A stretch of 64,000 nucleotides of DNA from Breviolum minutum Mf 1.05b.01 (GCA_000507305.1 DF239124.1:262883-326882), one strand, 5' to 3'. Shown: positions 9,071-22,342, counted from the first letter of the stretch. A program made the numbers and translations. The notes: a model not told the origin generated them from the sequence alone.

Positions 9071-9527
9071 ATCAATTAAATGCCTTCTTGGGCAACCCAA
9101 GCCGGTGGAAGGATCTCCGTGATTATTTGCCTCGACCTTCCGGGCGACGCAGCGTGATGTACCCACACCTGATGATTTTGCATCTACGTTGGAAGCATTG
9201 TTTGTGGGCCCGTGTCAACCACTGCAAAGACCCATGCGCTTGACAGAACCTGGGTGGGATTTATCGGAACTACGTTTTGCAGTCCTCAAAACTTGGAAAT
9301 GTGGAGACGAACTTGGTTTGACAGCTAAATTGCTTCAACATGGGCCCGAAGAGTTTTTGAGCATATTGCTCACCTTGTACAACAATGTTTTAGTCACAGG
9401 TGAACGGCCCGAGTCATGGTGCAAAACGTTGTTCAGCATGTTTCCGAAAAAAACAAGGCCATTACAACCTTCGGACTTCAGACCAATTGCAAACATTCGT
9501 GCGTTATACAAAACATTTGGCAGATGA
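9071..9527 (+). pseudogene. LINE C, RT fragment right of LINE A
   Basis: In one frame it continues QLNAFLGNPSRWKDLRDYLPRPSG from the left half. After a frameshift near 9190 it continues LRFAVLKTWKCGDELGLTAK, KTLFSMFPKKTRP and DFRPIANIRALYKTFG. These correspond to RT positions before motif A in LINE A. The copy breaks off at 9527 before the catalytic motifs. Confidence 0.8.
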
Positions 9528-9650
9528 TTTTTAGTATTTGCAACGAGTCAGGATGACACCACACCAGTGCTGGAGGAGTTGGTGACATCTCTCGGCCCAC
9601 AACAATGGCAAGCCATGTGCCTCTTTCAACCCCCGTGTGGTAAGGTGTGG

Positions 9651-10269
9651 GGTAACCCAAGTGTTTTGGTATTGAAATTTAGGCGGAACAACCTCTATAT
9701 AGTGGTTTCCCAGCAGAATTGTGGAACATGGATGAATAATGATGAACATGGCATTGATTGGAAAACCACACTCACCATGTAACAAACAACATGGCAACAC
9801 CACCCATAGGTTATCATTGGTTCACTTCAACGTACTCCAACCATCTCCAGCCACTCTTTGTGTCTTTTTTTTGGCAGCTACAGCGAGGGGGTGTCTGACA
9901 CCCACATGGGAAAGACTGGGGCTATCCAATTCTAAAAGAGATTTTGGCGTCCACCCCNGGTAACCCAAGTGTTTTGGTATTGAAATTTAGGCGGAACGAT
10001 CTCTATATAGCGGTTTCCTAGCACACTTGTTTGTGGAACATGGGTGAACAATGATGAACATGTCATTGATTAGAAAACCACACTCAACATGTAACAAATA
10101 AAATGGTAACACCACCCATAGGTTATCATTGGTTCACTTCAACGTACTCCAACCATCTCCAACCACTCTTTGTGTCTTTTTTTGGCAGCTACAGCGAGGG
10201 GGTGTCTGAGACCCACATGGGAAAGACTGGGGCTATCCAATTCTAAAAGGGATTTTGGCGTCCACCCCC
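9651..10269. repeat. 308-bp tandem duplication with an unresolved base at the junction
   Basis: The unit 9651-9958 (GGTAACCCAAGTGTTTTGG ...) is repeated at 9959-10269 with about 5% differences. The single N at 9958 lies exactly at the unit boundary. No ORF is supported in it. It may be a real satellite-like repeat or an assembly join. Confidence 0.8.
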
Positions 10270-10390
10270 TGAAACAATTGATTGTATAGAGTTGGTGGCC
10301 CCCATGAGAACTTGAGAAAACATGATAAGACTATTTTAAACTTGTAGTTGATTCTAGGCCCCTAGTAGTTGAGGGATGTTGAGGGTATCC

Positions 10391-10484
10391 TAGTTGGTGG
10401 TTTCAACCCATCTGAAAAATATTAGTCAAATTAGATCATTTCCCCAAGTAGGGGTGAAAATAAAACAATTTGAACCACCACCTA
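10391..10484. mobile_element. MITE-like palindromic element, copy 1
   Basis: About 94 bp with terminal inverted repeats (AGTTGGTGGTTTCAA / TTGAACCACCACCT). The same element, with the same interior (TCATTT...AAGTAGGGGTGAAAAT), recurs at 52755-52848, so it is a dispersed short non-autonomous element. Confidence 0.7.
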
Positions 10485-10938
10485 GTATCATATTAGCATA
10501 TATTGGCCTCATACATTCAGTATCATTCAGTCATATACATTACATTAATTCGCCTACATTCACCATGTCTGAGTAGAGCACCCTGCAGAAGGACGTGCCA
10601 GGATGCGGGCAACACTTCAAAACACCCAGGGATAGAAAGGAATCGAACAGATCTACATACACCCTCTAGGAAATGAAATGTTTCCATACAGACTCTATAA
10701 AATTGAGGCTTCCTATAAAATCAACACCCTAAGGTCCACAGTCATGTGAACAGTGTGACTGCCAGTCACTATAGAATTAGGGTCTATTATAAAATTAGGA
10801 TTTCCATTCAAAAAAGCACTAGTCATAAAACTCTGGCAAAATCAGCCTACAAAGGTCCAAAATAATGCCACTATAAACTTGGAAGCTTGTGACACCATAG
10901 GTCTTTGGGCACCATATATAGCGGATTAAAAAATTGAT
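10485..10938. other. Gene-free stretch
   Basis: AT-rich sequence with no supported ORF, and several short ATAAAATTAG/ACTATAAA-like repeats between 10690 and 10880. Confidence 0.5.
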
Positions 10939-11858
10939 TTATAGCCTACAGAGGTAGTCCAACTTTGTAGAGGAAATTGGTACGGGGATACTTTTGTTTT
11001 GGGCCAGGAGGCGGAGGAAAGTTGTTGCTTCCGGGCTCCACCGGCCCCCTCTCTCGAGGGCGAGGACCACGAGCCTGCACCGTCTGGAACGGAGAAGTTC
11101 TGCGTACGTGCACTCTTTTTGCGTGCATCCTGGAGCGCTGCTCCTGCGTATTGGCCGGCACGTCTTCGGGGCTGGCTGGATGAAGTCAAAGGGGATACCT
11201 AGGTGGTGTCGACCGCGAGTTGCGCTCCCGCCCATCATGGGAGTCCATTGGCTATAACCTCGATCCTTCTGTCATCGTGCCGGTTGATGTGGTCCAGGTT
11301 GAGATCGCTGAGGCGGGTGTTGGTGGTTACCCTGGCCCCGGCTTCCCGGCAAACTCTGGCTGCTGCCCTTGCCAAAGGGATGCCCCGTCCCCGTAAGACC
11401 CCGGCCTGGGCGCATGCTTCGCGATGGTCGCCTAGTGGGTCTAGAATGCGACAGCACCGACAGATGCGGGCTGACAGAGGCAATGGGAGACGTAGGCGTC
11501 GGAGGAGTAGGACACGGAAGAGGTGAGAGGGATAGGTGGTGTCTAATCCAAAAGGGATGGTCGTGAAAGTTCTGCTGGCATATGGGCCGGACTGTGATTG
11601 GAGCATGGCCTGGCTGGTTGGGTCGAGGCTTGCAGTTAGTTCTGTGCGGAAGGTGTGGTGTGATGCTAAAGCTGACCGATGCAAGCAGTTGCTCCTTCCA
11701 GTAGCCCCCACGGCTGCCCTAGAAGAACCCGGAAAGTGCATTGTGTTTGTGATTTCATGATGACACCAAGACTTGCCGACCATGTATGCAGCACCAGTGC
11801 ACCGGCGGACCTTCAATACGCACGCGCAAAGCATGTCGTTCGTCTTCTTGCCCTGCAC
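10939..11858 (-). pseudogene. Retroelement B, C-terminal part, second copy
   Basis: In two frames it reads FRVLLLRRLRLPLPLSAR, a Cys/His knuckle (CRCCRILDPLGDHREAC), RAAARVCREAGARV and RRIEVIANGLP, then after a frameshift near 11240 CRLVVLALERGGRWSPEA and FLRLLAQ. The knuckle resembles the zinc-binding C-terminus of LINE proteins. It is homologous to the insertion at 7078-7788 but longer on its 5' side. The 3' end decays after about 10939. Confidence 0.75.
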
Positions 11859-12217
11859 GGTCCTCTAGGTTGTTCAAATATGCTGATGTGCGCTTGCCCA
11901 TGCTTCTCCGCATGGAATCGTGTAAGCGTGCGGGAGCATGAGGTTAACTACCTAGTTCGCCCGATGGAGCAAAAGCAAAGTCCATGTTGAAGTACCGCTC
12001 ATACTTAAGAATCAAATGGATCCCAACAAAAACATATATGGCAAATAAAAGTTTTCATTTCTGCAAACGTCGCTTTCACGGAATCAAAATGCAACGGTGT
12101 AGAAGACTGTCCAGAATCAATAAATTCAATTCGGATGTCGCCCACATGTTGCAGAAGTAGACGGGTTTTGGCTTGTCTTACTGGGCAGCCTCCAAGCATT
12201 TGCTTGAACAAGGTAAG
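11859..12217. other. Gene-free stretch
   Basis: No supported ORF. Short open frames on both strands lack recognisable motifs. Confidence 0.4.
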
Positions 12218-13026
12218 CTATTTCATGCTATTTCTATCCGGGCAAGTCCAAGCCAGAGCTCCCTGACAAAGGGCTGGAAGGCGGCTGGACTCGGGGAGTG
12301 AACTTAACGGCCTTGGCCACTTCAACGGTGAAGTGGGCGCAAAGTTTGAAAAGCAACATGGGTCAACAAGGCCGTCCATCTGCACAGAGCGCACTTTGCA
12401 ATCGGTGGTCTGTATCGTTTTACCGTCTGCCTTCATTGGCCTTCGACAACATACAGCCAAGCCATTCAGTGGACGATGACTGGTTAGTATGTCTGACACA
12501 CTCGTTTTCCTGTGGACCATCTCGCCAAAGAAGCGTACTGCAACCACTGACTGGCCACCGTGCGGCGAGTTCACGAAAATGCTGAAAACCTTCTCTGTTG
12601 GCCCAACATGACCCAACGGTGGCACCAAAACATTATCCCCTTTTCATTAATGGACGAATTGTTGCCTGGAAATTAATCCTGCGAGGAATCTCGTCTGGTT
12701 TGACAACACTCTCGAGTTCTTTCTGGAATTGCTCCAATGTTTGCGGTGGGGTTTCAGAATGATCCCGAAAAAGTTTGCGATGCAAGTGATCGATTTCAGA
12801 CCACAAAGTCTTCGCTTGTTTGATTTTAAGACTCATTGAGGACACCAATCCCCTTGAAGAACAGCACGGATCTTTGCCCTACCTGGGTAGAAAAGCATTT
12901 GCCACGGCAAACATAATTTTGGACAAAACGATGGCATGTGCTACGGCCCATCTGGATCCATCTGGCATATAGGGAGCCTCGATCTTTGACTATCTTTACT
13001 CCCGGTGGGTCCCGGTCAGGCAGCAA
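12218..13026 (-). pseudogene. Degraded coding region of unknown family
   Basis: Three consecutive minus-strand frames appear to be one decayed protein: a Cys/Arg-rich part at 12826-13026, then AKTLWSEIDHLHRKLFRDH and VVKPDEIPRRINFQ (12633-12848), then, after a one-base shift near 12628, VLVPPLGHVGPTEKVFSIFV and VVAVRFFGEMVHRK. Composition and helix-like patterns look coding, but no domain was recognised. Since it adjoins retroelement debris, it may be part of another element. Confidence 0.35.
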
Positions 13027-16000
13027 GGTGTAGTGCGTCTGTGAGCACCTTTATGACCAATCACGGTGCGAACGGGGATGTGTTCTAGGCCCCCAGTATG
13101 TTCAGTGCAGTGTTGCAATGGCTTCTTGAGCTTGAGAATCATTAGAAGTTAAAAGTCGAAGATCCTGCCCTCGTTCCTGGAAATTTTTCTGACCACTTCT
13201 GCGCCGGGTACGGATACTGGACACACCGGTTGGTGCAATTGAACCGGGTGGATTGGTTTTGAAGCTTTAAACAATTAACCTACAACTGTCGTCAAACGGA
13301 AAACGAATCGGTCCCAAACACCGGATCCACGTTGAAGGTCACTCCGGATGAGTGGGTCTGGAGGGGTCCGCGACGGCGCACGCCTTCGGCTTGATGAAAG
13401 ACAAAATTGGATGGCGATGATCGTTTTGGAGAAAGGTAGCTTTGAGCTTTTCTTGCGAAGCGTTGGATCTGACACAGTAAGATACGGTATCAAGTCTGTC
13501 ACGGTGAAATGGTTTTTGAGCAGGTGGTTTCTTGGAAATACACATCGCACAGTTCATATATAAGACATCTTGCAGTAATCAGCGTAGCTTTTACGAAAGT
13601 ATTGCAGTTTAATAGCCGGACTTCGACCGAACGCCGCGTAATCTTTACGATGAAACCCTTACTGGTTGGAACAGCAAAGGCCCATCGAAACTTCATGTTC
13701 CGAAGTGGGCAACATGGCGGCGGTTGCAGTCGAAGGAAACAAAATTTGAACGCATCACCCTTCTTCAAACATCAGTTGTGGGAGTCCAAAGGGCGTCCTT
13801 TTCGTTACACACCTATCCAATATTGTGGCAAGGACGCGCAGCTTCGAAGTGACACGTTTCGTTTGATTTCATGTGTTTTCCCCCATACTCTACTGATCGT
13901 TGACCATGAGCAGCGTCATGACCCCCTGGCCAAGCAATGTTCCCTGACATTCCCAATCCACCAAAGGATTGGGAATGTGGACGAAAAGCAGAGTCTTCCA
14001 AAAACCAGTTGCGATGTTTTGGGATGGTGTCTCGTTATTGTTTCATGGCTATAGTTTATAGATGTTTATAGTTTTGCTGTGTATCCTGTGCTGTTGATTG
14101 CCCTCTCACACCGACACCGGAAGACCCGCTCTCTTCGCCAACTGGACAAAACCTTCAGAAAAAGCTTGCCAACTCAGTCTTCAAGACATGGAAGGCGTGA
14201 GATAGCGAGCCGGAAGTGTCCTTCAATTTTTGTTGCATACGTTGATTTTGATCGATTTTAATCATAAACCTTAATTTGATCAAAATGTTGCATGCAGCAA
14301 TCCGAAGGAATGGTGTCCCACCATTCTGAATTCAACATCATAACCAATGTCTTTGCGCACATCAATCCAAAAATGACGTCGGAACTTATCACCAGGGAAG
14401 AGCGGGACTCATCAAGTCGGACCTCCTCTTGAAGGATACAGATACCAAAGATCTTCTGTGGAGGCATCTTGGAGCAGAAGCTGTCATGTTTCCGACAACG
14501 GGAGCACATTCGAACAGCCAAACCCCGTCGTTCCAAACCAAAAAGTCCCATCAGTGGATGGATGATGGGCATTTTGGACGCTACACGTCACATTTCGATG
14601 CATTTGGGGCGGTGTTTGCCACGCTCGACGCTACAGTTTTTCGGATTCCGTTTTGCCGGCCGGTCAACGAGGTAGGATTGTGATTCCCCTTCAAAAACAG
14701 CCTTCTCCATGGGTGAAAGTGACCACCTTTCAAAGGGGCAAAAAATCTCGAGAAGTCGCGATAAACAAGGGGGAACATATGCCAATCATATATGCCAGTC
14801 TCCTTTTTCTGTGCAAATTTTGGGGCTGGGGCAGCAGATCCACAATGATTTTTTAATCACAAATTCATAACATACTTAGCAACTCAAGTGTTACTTGTAC
14901 ATCAGTTCCATACCGGTGGCCTGAGAACACGTCACAACTTGGCCCGCTTGGAGTCCTTCAGTTCAGAAGGACAATCACCCGGATGGTCGGCATTGAAGCT
15001 GTCGCGATTCTTTGGAAGAAACACATCGCTCGAAAAGGTGATGTTTGGTGGAGCCACCGCAAATATATGGAAAAAAAAAGCATGGAAACAAAAAACATGG
15101 TGATGCACGCATCCCTGCGGAAGAAACATCGTCTTGTTTTTTTCCGCGACGTCCGGGGAATTATTATCAGCGATTCATGGGAACGTCCTGGGAGGCTGCT
15201 TGGAGTCGGGTGTGGTCCCTCGGATTTGCGGCAAAAGGTGTGGTCAGTCGCCCTTTCGGTTTGATCTGATCGTGCGTTTTGCCAAACACCGCAATATGTG
15301 TCTGAGACTTAATCGGAATCTGCATTTTTAAAAAAAACATGCAAATCGCTTTGGCATGTTCTGCATGTTCCTGCTGGGACTCCATGTCGATTTCGAGGCC
15401 GAAATCAGTTTTCTGAGCCGCCCTTTTTCTTTAACTCATGGCACATGGCTCATTCTCAGCTTGAGATATATATATATATATATTAATTATATATGATAAA
15501 ACATCAAAACATAATCCAATCAACATAGACAAATAGAATTCAAAAACAAGATCTGATCCCTTTCCTGACATTTCAAGCCAACAGCCAAGAACCGTCATCG
15601 TTAACAGCATTTTGGCTTTGCCAAATGGCCAAACCGCGGCACTTTGGCCGCGCGACCTTCACGTTACCTTCTCAATAGGTGAGACGATTCTTCCCGGAAG
15701 CAGCATTCATGGAAACGGGCAGGCTTAAGTCATACATGTTTGATGTTTTTACTATGTTTTTCCACCACATAGATCATTGTATATCCACCTTTTTCAAAAA
15801 AGTCAGGCTTTTTTGGGTGGAGGAAAGTTTCCCCATGTGATTGTTGGTTCGTAGTTCACTTCGCCCAAAAAGTTGTTGGCTTGCTTTTTTTTCCACCCTG
15901 TTGAGTCAGATTCTTGAAGGTTTAAAGGATGTTTCTTTCTCGGACAATCTGGAAGAATCCTTGGAGATGAGATCACTATCTTAGCTACCCAAAAGAGAAC

Positions 16001-16099
16001 AAATGTGCAATTTTGGTGATCCATTCTTGGTTCCCACGTTTTAAAGTTCACAAAAATATTACAGAATGATGAAATAGACATCGCCACCTCGCTGTTGGT
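13027..16099. other. Gene-free or undetermined stretch
   Basis: No gene could be supported. Several 60-180 codon open frames on both strands overlap each other and lack motifs. A TA-rich tract lies at about 15466-15500. This is probably intergenic DNA downstream of the minus-strand gene(s). Confidence 0.4.
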
Positions 16100-16272
16100 T
16101 CAAAATCCAAAGCGTCTTTGTGAAGCAAATGCCATACAACAAACGAAAAGAAAAACGGAAAATCCAACGGGTTTGTCCGTTTCGTGTGTTTCCATCTTCT
16201 CAACTTGCTCCCATGATTTCATGATGCTTCCGTGGTAGGTTCCTATCCTCATCGCAATCAGCTCATGTGGTC
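16100..16272 (-). CDS. Candidate terminal exon with a C-terminal hydrophobic segment
   Basis: After a good 3' splice site (TTTTCATGCAG) the frame beginning PHELIAMRIGTYHG stays open for 56 codons to a TGA, ending in a hydrophobic stretch GFSVFLFVCCMAFA and a short basic tail. The next exon upstream is uncertain: 16432-16600 ends in an AAG|GTAAAA-type donor, but its frame does not join cleanly. The product is not recognised; it could be the last exon of the channel gene or of a separate one. Confidence 0.35.
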
Positions 16273-17132
16273 CTGCATGAAAACAGGAGAAATCAGTGAG
16301 TCTGAGAAGCCCGGAAAATCACCAGTTTTAATCGGAAATACATCTTCAAATGGATATTTTTCGAGGGTGTAGGGCTCAAACAAATCAATGAGGTGCCGTG
16401 TCACTGTCTTATCTATGGTATTTTTTTTTACCTTGGTGAACTGTTCATGGACAAGAGTCATATTGGTCCATCCGATGTTGATAGGTCCATTTTTCTGGTT
16501 TTCTTTAAGAATGTTTGCTATCTTATGCCAATTGTATGCCGGATGAGCTTGGGTTCGCCAACAGCTTCGGCACCAGCCACCATGTACAGAACACTCAAAC
16601 TGACTGTTTGATTTTGATGACGTCGATTGAACGTAAGACTTTGTTGATACTTTGTCAAGCTCAAAGTCATTTTTCTTAGACGTTGGGGGTAGTTTCACCC
16701 TCAAAAGAACAGGTCAGGGATCCCAGTAGAGGTGAGGTAAAACTAGATGGTTCACAGTGATACAGATACAGGTTCTAGTTTAGACAAACTGGGCCAGGAC
16801 CTCATGTCCAACTCACGAGAATTGATGTGTTCAACCATGCTTCAGTTCTTTTAGCCTACGTTGGCTTTCAAGGGGGGTTTCCTACCAAACCTTAACAAGC
16901 TTTTGCACAAACGGGGCCCCCGGTTGCACGCCTCAAATGACTTTTGCCTTCGACTTGTGCCAGACTGGCCACCTTGGCCCAAATGACGCTCTCCTCCACC
17001 CTGAGTCAAGCAATGGATGGAAGACTGAGGGAAGTCTTTGAAATCGCAACGTCAAACACATCACAGAATTGGGAAAAAAAAACACGGGAGGAAAGCATGT
17101 ATATAATGTTTTTGAAGTTTTGTTGTTGGTAC

Positions 17133-17324
17133 CCTCCGGAGGAGATTTGGCACTTTGTGTTGTTTGTTTGTTTTCAAAGCTGTCGAGTTGGTTTTGCTAC
17201 TTTCGTTTTGTTTGAAGCTGATTTTCGTGTCAAGAGCTTCACATGGCCGGCCCTTTGTTAAGAAACGGAACATTGAGGATCCAGACGTAAAGGTGACTTC
17301 CTCCTCAGGTTGAAATCTTTGCAA
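17133..17324 (-). CDS. Candidate exon, Glu- and Ser/Thr-rich
   Basis: The open frame includes EELQRFQPEEEVTFTSG and KGRPCEALDTKISFK and ends at a GTACCA donor. A downstream acceptor (CTTGACTCAG, near 17006) opens another frame with VEESVIWAKVASLAQ, but phases are ambiguous. Function unknown. Confidence 0.3.
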
Positions 17325-19900
17325 CTCTTCAGGTGGCCAAGGCCTCGGGGTGTGTGTGAGTGCGTGTGTGCCACCAGGGTAGTATAATTCATATAATCAT
17401 CTATGTATGAGATATGTATATACAGTATATATTTATAAATATGTATAAATAAATGTATATATATACATGGTCGAGATATACACAGTATATAATCATATAT
17501 CATGATCCCTCTATTTTAAACTTATAGAAACCAAAAGAACCAGGTAGCTTCTTTCCCCTACTCCTGGGGTGTCCTATGATCATTGCTAAACATCCCAAAC
17601 CACCATGGTGGGAGTGTTTTTTCAGAGGCGCTTTTTGCGCCAAAGATGAAAAGGATTGAAATCCGGAAAATCCCCAAAAAACTGGAGGAAAAAATCCAAT
17701 TCTTTTGGTGGGTTTTTTCGGGGAACCATTAAAAAAAGTTCCCCCAATAAATGGTACCCAAAGCGACCAATGTTAAGTATTTTTCACGCACCAAGGGACA
17801 ATGGAGAGAGTTGTGGCAACTTCTTCTCACGCTGAAACTGTGTTGTCTCTTCTGGCCTGGAAAAAAAGCGGAGCTTATATTCAAAGCTTGGAAGTGAGAA
17901 TCAAGTTCCAAAGATGACATGGGGCCTCACATGCCAACTTGAGGATCCAGTCGAAACATAGAGAACCTCTAGAAAAAACTAAGTTAGTAATGGAAAATTG
18001 AGAGATTCTTTTTGGGAACACACATCTCGAAACAGTCCCGTTTTCCAGCCACTTCCTTTCCAATATTTTGTTAAAACTGGAGTGTGGCGATTTAAAAGCT
18101 GATGGATAAGCTCGTTCCTGCCTAATTACAGGGGCCATGAGTCATTACCAACCCTAACAATGCACCCTTTTTTTTTCGGGGGCAAATCCCTCAAAATCCC
18201 AATACATTTGCATCAAGTTTGATCCCCTCAAAATGGGTCCCATTGAATGACCCCTCAACAGTTGGTGATTGCCACCTCCCCCTCTTCACGACAACAGTAT
18301 GCTACATTTATTACGGATGTCCATAAAGGGTTTCCATAACACACTGATTGTGGAGAGCAGGTATCATCCACAAATGTAACTCAACTATGGATAAATGCCA
18401 GGAGCCGCTGCAAGCTTCTAAAAAATACAGCATTAATGGATATCGAACTATCCAAGGAACTCAAAAAAGATCCAAACCAAACAAATAACTACACACAACC
18501 AACTCGATTCACGCTCTCATCCCATGAACCCAAAAAGAAACGTCTTGAGGTCAAGTGTGTAGGACATTCAGAAAGCTTGAAAGCTTGTGAAGATTTGCCT
18601 ATCCAACATTGGTAACTTTTTTCAGAAACAGAGAATCCACATAATCGAATCAAAACCATGTGACAGTGAAATCACTTCTTGCATGATGACTTTGAGACTT
18701 TGAGATACCGTTTCCAGATCAATCATGCTTGATAGATGCCTATAGCTGAAAATTTGTGTGTGTGTGTGTGTCAAAAGAAACGTCAGATTCATTTTGGAGC
18801 CTATTTTTTGTTGTTTTGATTTGGAAGGTCTTTACCATTTCGAGCCCAACCACATGAATGGCCCGAAAATGAAGATACGATTTCCATGGCACTGGAAAAT
18901 CACCATTTTTTATAGTAGATTTCGGGGGTTCTGAAATCTTCCCAGGGTCCGAGAGACGCCAGCTGACTCACCAAGATAGACGTCGGAGGTCCAGGGTCCA
19001 AAGACCTCTCCCTGGCCAAAAACATCCGAAAAACGTCGCCAAAATTGGGGAAGGTCTAGAATGATCATCCTATGATCATCCAAAACATCCAATGTATCAA
19101 ACGTCATTGATCACCAAAATCCCCAAATCCCACCCCAGGCCCCCACCCCAGTGTTTTTGCGCTACGAAATTTCGAACAAAAAGCTTGGTATCAGGTACTT
19201 GCTCCATGTGCTTCAATCAAGCGGTGCAACCCAATTCAGTCGGCGGCACCACAAGGGCATGGCAGATTCGAGGTCCACTCCCACATCATACATGGCATCC
19301 TCGCAGAACTCGGGTGGTTTGTAAAGTGTTGCGGTTCCTGTTTATTGCAAGATTTTGGATCTTAAGAACTGGCGCACTTTGGGGGTGACTTATTGATTAC
19401 TATACAGGTTGGATATGGGGTTCTATTTCCCTACACTACCTGTCTTTAGGATATTTAATCCCATAACTCCATGTATCTCGCACCCCAAAAGCCCAAGATG
19501 CTCCAAACCCCCCCCTGCCTCCACGTCGAGATCTATTTTGCCTGGCATATTCCAACAAAGGTCTCATTGCATATCCAGAGGCATCCAATGCCATGAGTAT
19601 AAAGGATATTATGTTCACATCCCTGCTTTTTTCTTTTGGAAGAAAAGTTGCATCAGCAAAAAATGAACGAAATGAATGTATCCTGCTCCAAATTTTTGAT
19701 TCCATACTGTATCGACAAAACAACCCTTTCGCCAGTATTGCTTTCTGTCCATCCACATTCAACAAAAAAAAACACACTCATGGTCGACATCTTGGGATGT
19801 TTCCCAGCAACTGTTGTTTTTTTTCGGGAATCTACTAAAGATATCTAAAGATCAAATAATCTTGGTGTTGTAACTGGCATCTTGAGACCAACATCCCTAC
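17325..19900. other. Intronic or intergenic DNA
   Basis: No confident exon. It holds AT-rich microsatellite DNA (17400-17500), a TG tract (about 18757-18772) and small weak exon candidates near 17.92-18.06 kb. Confidence 0.4.
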
Positions 19901-20016
19901 CTTTAGTATCCCATCATCTCCTATCACCCAACCTCCATCAGCCGTTGGAGAGCCGCTCCGCGGCGAGCCACTCTTGGGTGAACCCCCACGGCGCGCGGTA
20001 CCAGAAGGGGCTGAGC
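19901..20016 (-). CDS. Candidate GC-rich exon, Gly/Ser/Pro-rich
   Basis: A GC-rich island within AT-rich DNA encodes APSGTARRGGSPKSGSPRSG and ends at CTAAAG|GTAGGG, a good donor. Repeated SPKSGSPRSGSP suggests a phosphorylated cytoplasmic tail. Other frames are also open, so the frame is not certain. By position it could be the C-terminal tail of the channel. Confidence 0.35.
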
Positions 20017-22221
20017 CTCCAGACCCACAATGGTCCGACAAAAATCCATGATTGGCTCAGGGGATGTCTTTGTCCATCACGAGTATAAGGGACTTGTTCA
20101 GAAAAAAATACAATGAAGTTTAAATGTAAGAGAATACGTTTCTAAGAATCCCCAGTAAAATTGCTACGCATGAATAATAGTCGTGAATAATCGCTTATTT
20201 CTATATCAACCAACTTCTGATTTTGTTGTTTCGAGATGCATCAATCTGTGGTTGCTTAAATTGGTGAAGCCAAGGAGAATTGCATAAGTTACAAGATGGC
20301 ACTTTCACTTTCAGCTCTGAAAAACCCAGTCGTTCAATGTGTTTTTTTCCTGGTTACCCAACAAAAGAAAATGTTGCGAAGCAACTCAGATGGAAGAAAT
20401 GGAACCCAAACCAACACGGCCCCATGAAGATCCATGAGCTCTCGCTACTAGCGACTAGCAGTTTTTGAACTCCGCGAAGTAAGGCCCAATGGCTGCACGG
20501 ATCTTCCAGACTGACTAAAACTTGTTTGCTTGCGGGGGTTCATTTTTCACGTGGTTATTGCAGTCCCAGCCTTCACCCTGAAGCTGCAAGGGAACAAAGA
20601 GGATTTTCTACCATGTTTACTTTCATTGCACGGAGTCTTCTTTCGACCCTAGAGATTCAACACTTGTCCTCACCTGCAGCAGCACGCCGCAAGTTGCGCA
20701 AGGCACCCTGAAATTTCAGAATGCATGTTGCAAGTCGGGTCACTTTCGTGAACGTCGCCAAGTGAACCCGTACAATTTGCATGGCTGAAATTCAACCAGT
20801 CGAAGGCAAAGGCACTTTGTCATTCATTTCTGGGTCCTAAACATTCATTGCAGAGTGCTTTTCATCGAATCAATAGCATTAATCACATGAACGACAAGTG
20901 CGATGTGAATTGTTTGCGACCTCCACTTCCTGAAAGTGGCGCTCAAAAAGGGATAGAAATGGGTTCAATGCCTATGGCATCGATTATGATCAAATAACTA
21001 TAGACATACATATGTATATACATGTATAGATAGGACAAAATTGTGTATTACACTATAAAAACCGCCAAAAAAAATCGGCCCACTACATACTATATACGTA
21101 CTTTTACATCCCAATCTCCGTCAGCTTTTTACATCCAGACCTGGCCATGACGACTTTTTTGTTTCCACTCCCAACGCCTCAGCTGCCCAGAAAACCCCAC
21201 GTTACGTGAGGAGACCCCCTTAGCTTCCCTTCGAAACCGTTTTTTTGGAAATATCTATTGGAGCATTTTTGGGAAAAATGTTGAGCATCTATCGAAATTT
21301 TCCAGCAATCTGGGGCCCAAGATTAAAAAAAATGGTCTGGCTTCCAACTCCTAGCACCTATATGGATGTTTCCTAAAATAAGGGTACCCCCAAATCATCC
21401 ATTTACATAGGGTTTTCCATTATAAACCATCCATTTTGGGGTACCCCTATTTTTGGAAACACCTATATAATTCAAAACAAAAAAAGATTGAATGGAAGAA
21501 TTGGCATCATTGAATATTCGACCTCGGAGCGGCATCACATGGAAAACGTTGCTACGTTTTAACCATCCCAGGCATATTGTTACTAGTACTAAAAAATATA
21601 GCCTGAAGTAAAAACATATCAGGGTGTTTGTGAGATTCCAATCAATTTTGCTCACCTTTTTTTTTGCATACAGTATCGGTCATGCTGCTTCTTTTTTCGG
21701 TCCGCCAGTGGATTTTTATCCAACCCTTTGAAAAGCATTGAAAGCTAAAAAAAAACGACCATCCAACCGGTTGAGTTCCTCGCATCTCCCCACTAAACTG
21801 AATCTCACATCAATCCACTCCATCCAATGAAAACCCACAGAGCTAGGCTTCCCTTGCTTCTTTCGAATGTAGATGGCAACTCTCCTGCGAATGTATTCAA
21901 AGGAAAATACTGGAAGTGATGAGTTTTTTTTCCAACCGATACCTAAGGACCCACGGTGAGAAAAAAAAGGAAGCGATTCATCAATGATGGGTATTTACAT
22001 GGTATGTACTATATTAACTGGTGCAGAATCTTGCCCGTAGTACGTTCAATATTTGGTGAGACTGCCCAAAAAAGTTCCTCAATAAGCAAAGCTTGAAGCC
22101 TTCCCCTTGGCCCAACTTGATCTACAAACCTTTTCCATCGGAACTCACTATCAGTTCAGCAAACCCGTTGACCACTCTTGCCCATTATACCAAGGCCTAA
22201 ACCCTTAGGTGGGGTGGTGAC
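20017..22221. other. Intronic DNA with a MITE
   Basis: No confident exon. It contains the palindromic element at 21364-21463. Confidence 0.4.
21364..21463. mobile_element. MITE-like element with imperfect 26-bp terminal inverted repeats
   Basis: Left end GGATGTTTCCTAAAATAAGG and right end CCTATTTTTGGAAACACC are near-perfect inverted copies, each joined to GGTACCCC. Both sides are flanked by TATA. Related palindromes around GGGGTACC are frequent in dinoflagellate contigs as far as I know. Confidence 0.7.
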
Positions 22222-22342
22222 TGTTCGCGAACAACTGGGTCCTTGCAATGACGATATGTGCGATGAGCACTGCATCATTTCCATACTCCGCCGGCAGTTC
22301 CTGCAGTGTGTCGGGGCCCTGTGCACTTACGCTGGGGTCTGC
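22222..22342 (-). CDS. Channel C-terminal tail exon 3
   Basis: Phase-0 frame after CACTATCCAAG: ADPSVSAQGPDTLQELPAEY, GNDAVLIAHIVIARTQ. It ends at a possible GTCACC donor; if unspliced there, the frame stops nine codons later. GC-rich relative to its flanks. Soluble, function unknown. Confidence 0.55.

Noticed and set aside
13499..14054. Overlapping ORFs on both strands (89 and 181 codons)
   Set aside because: No motif, no splice support, and both strands open equally.
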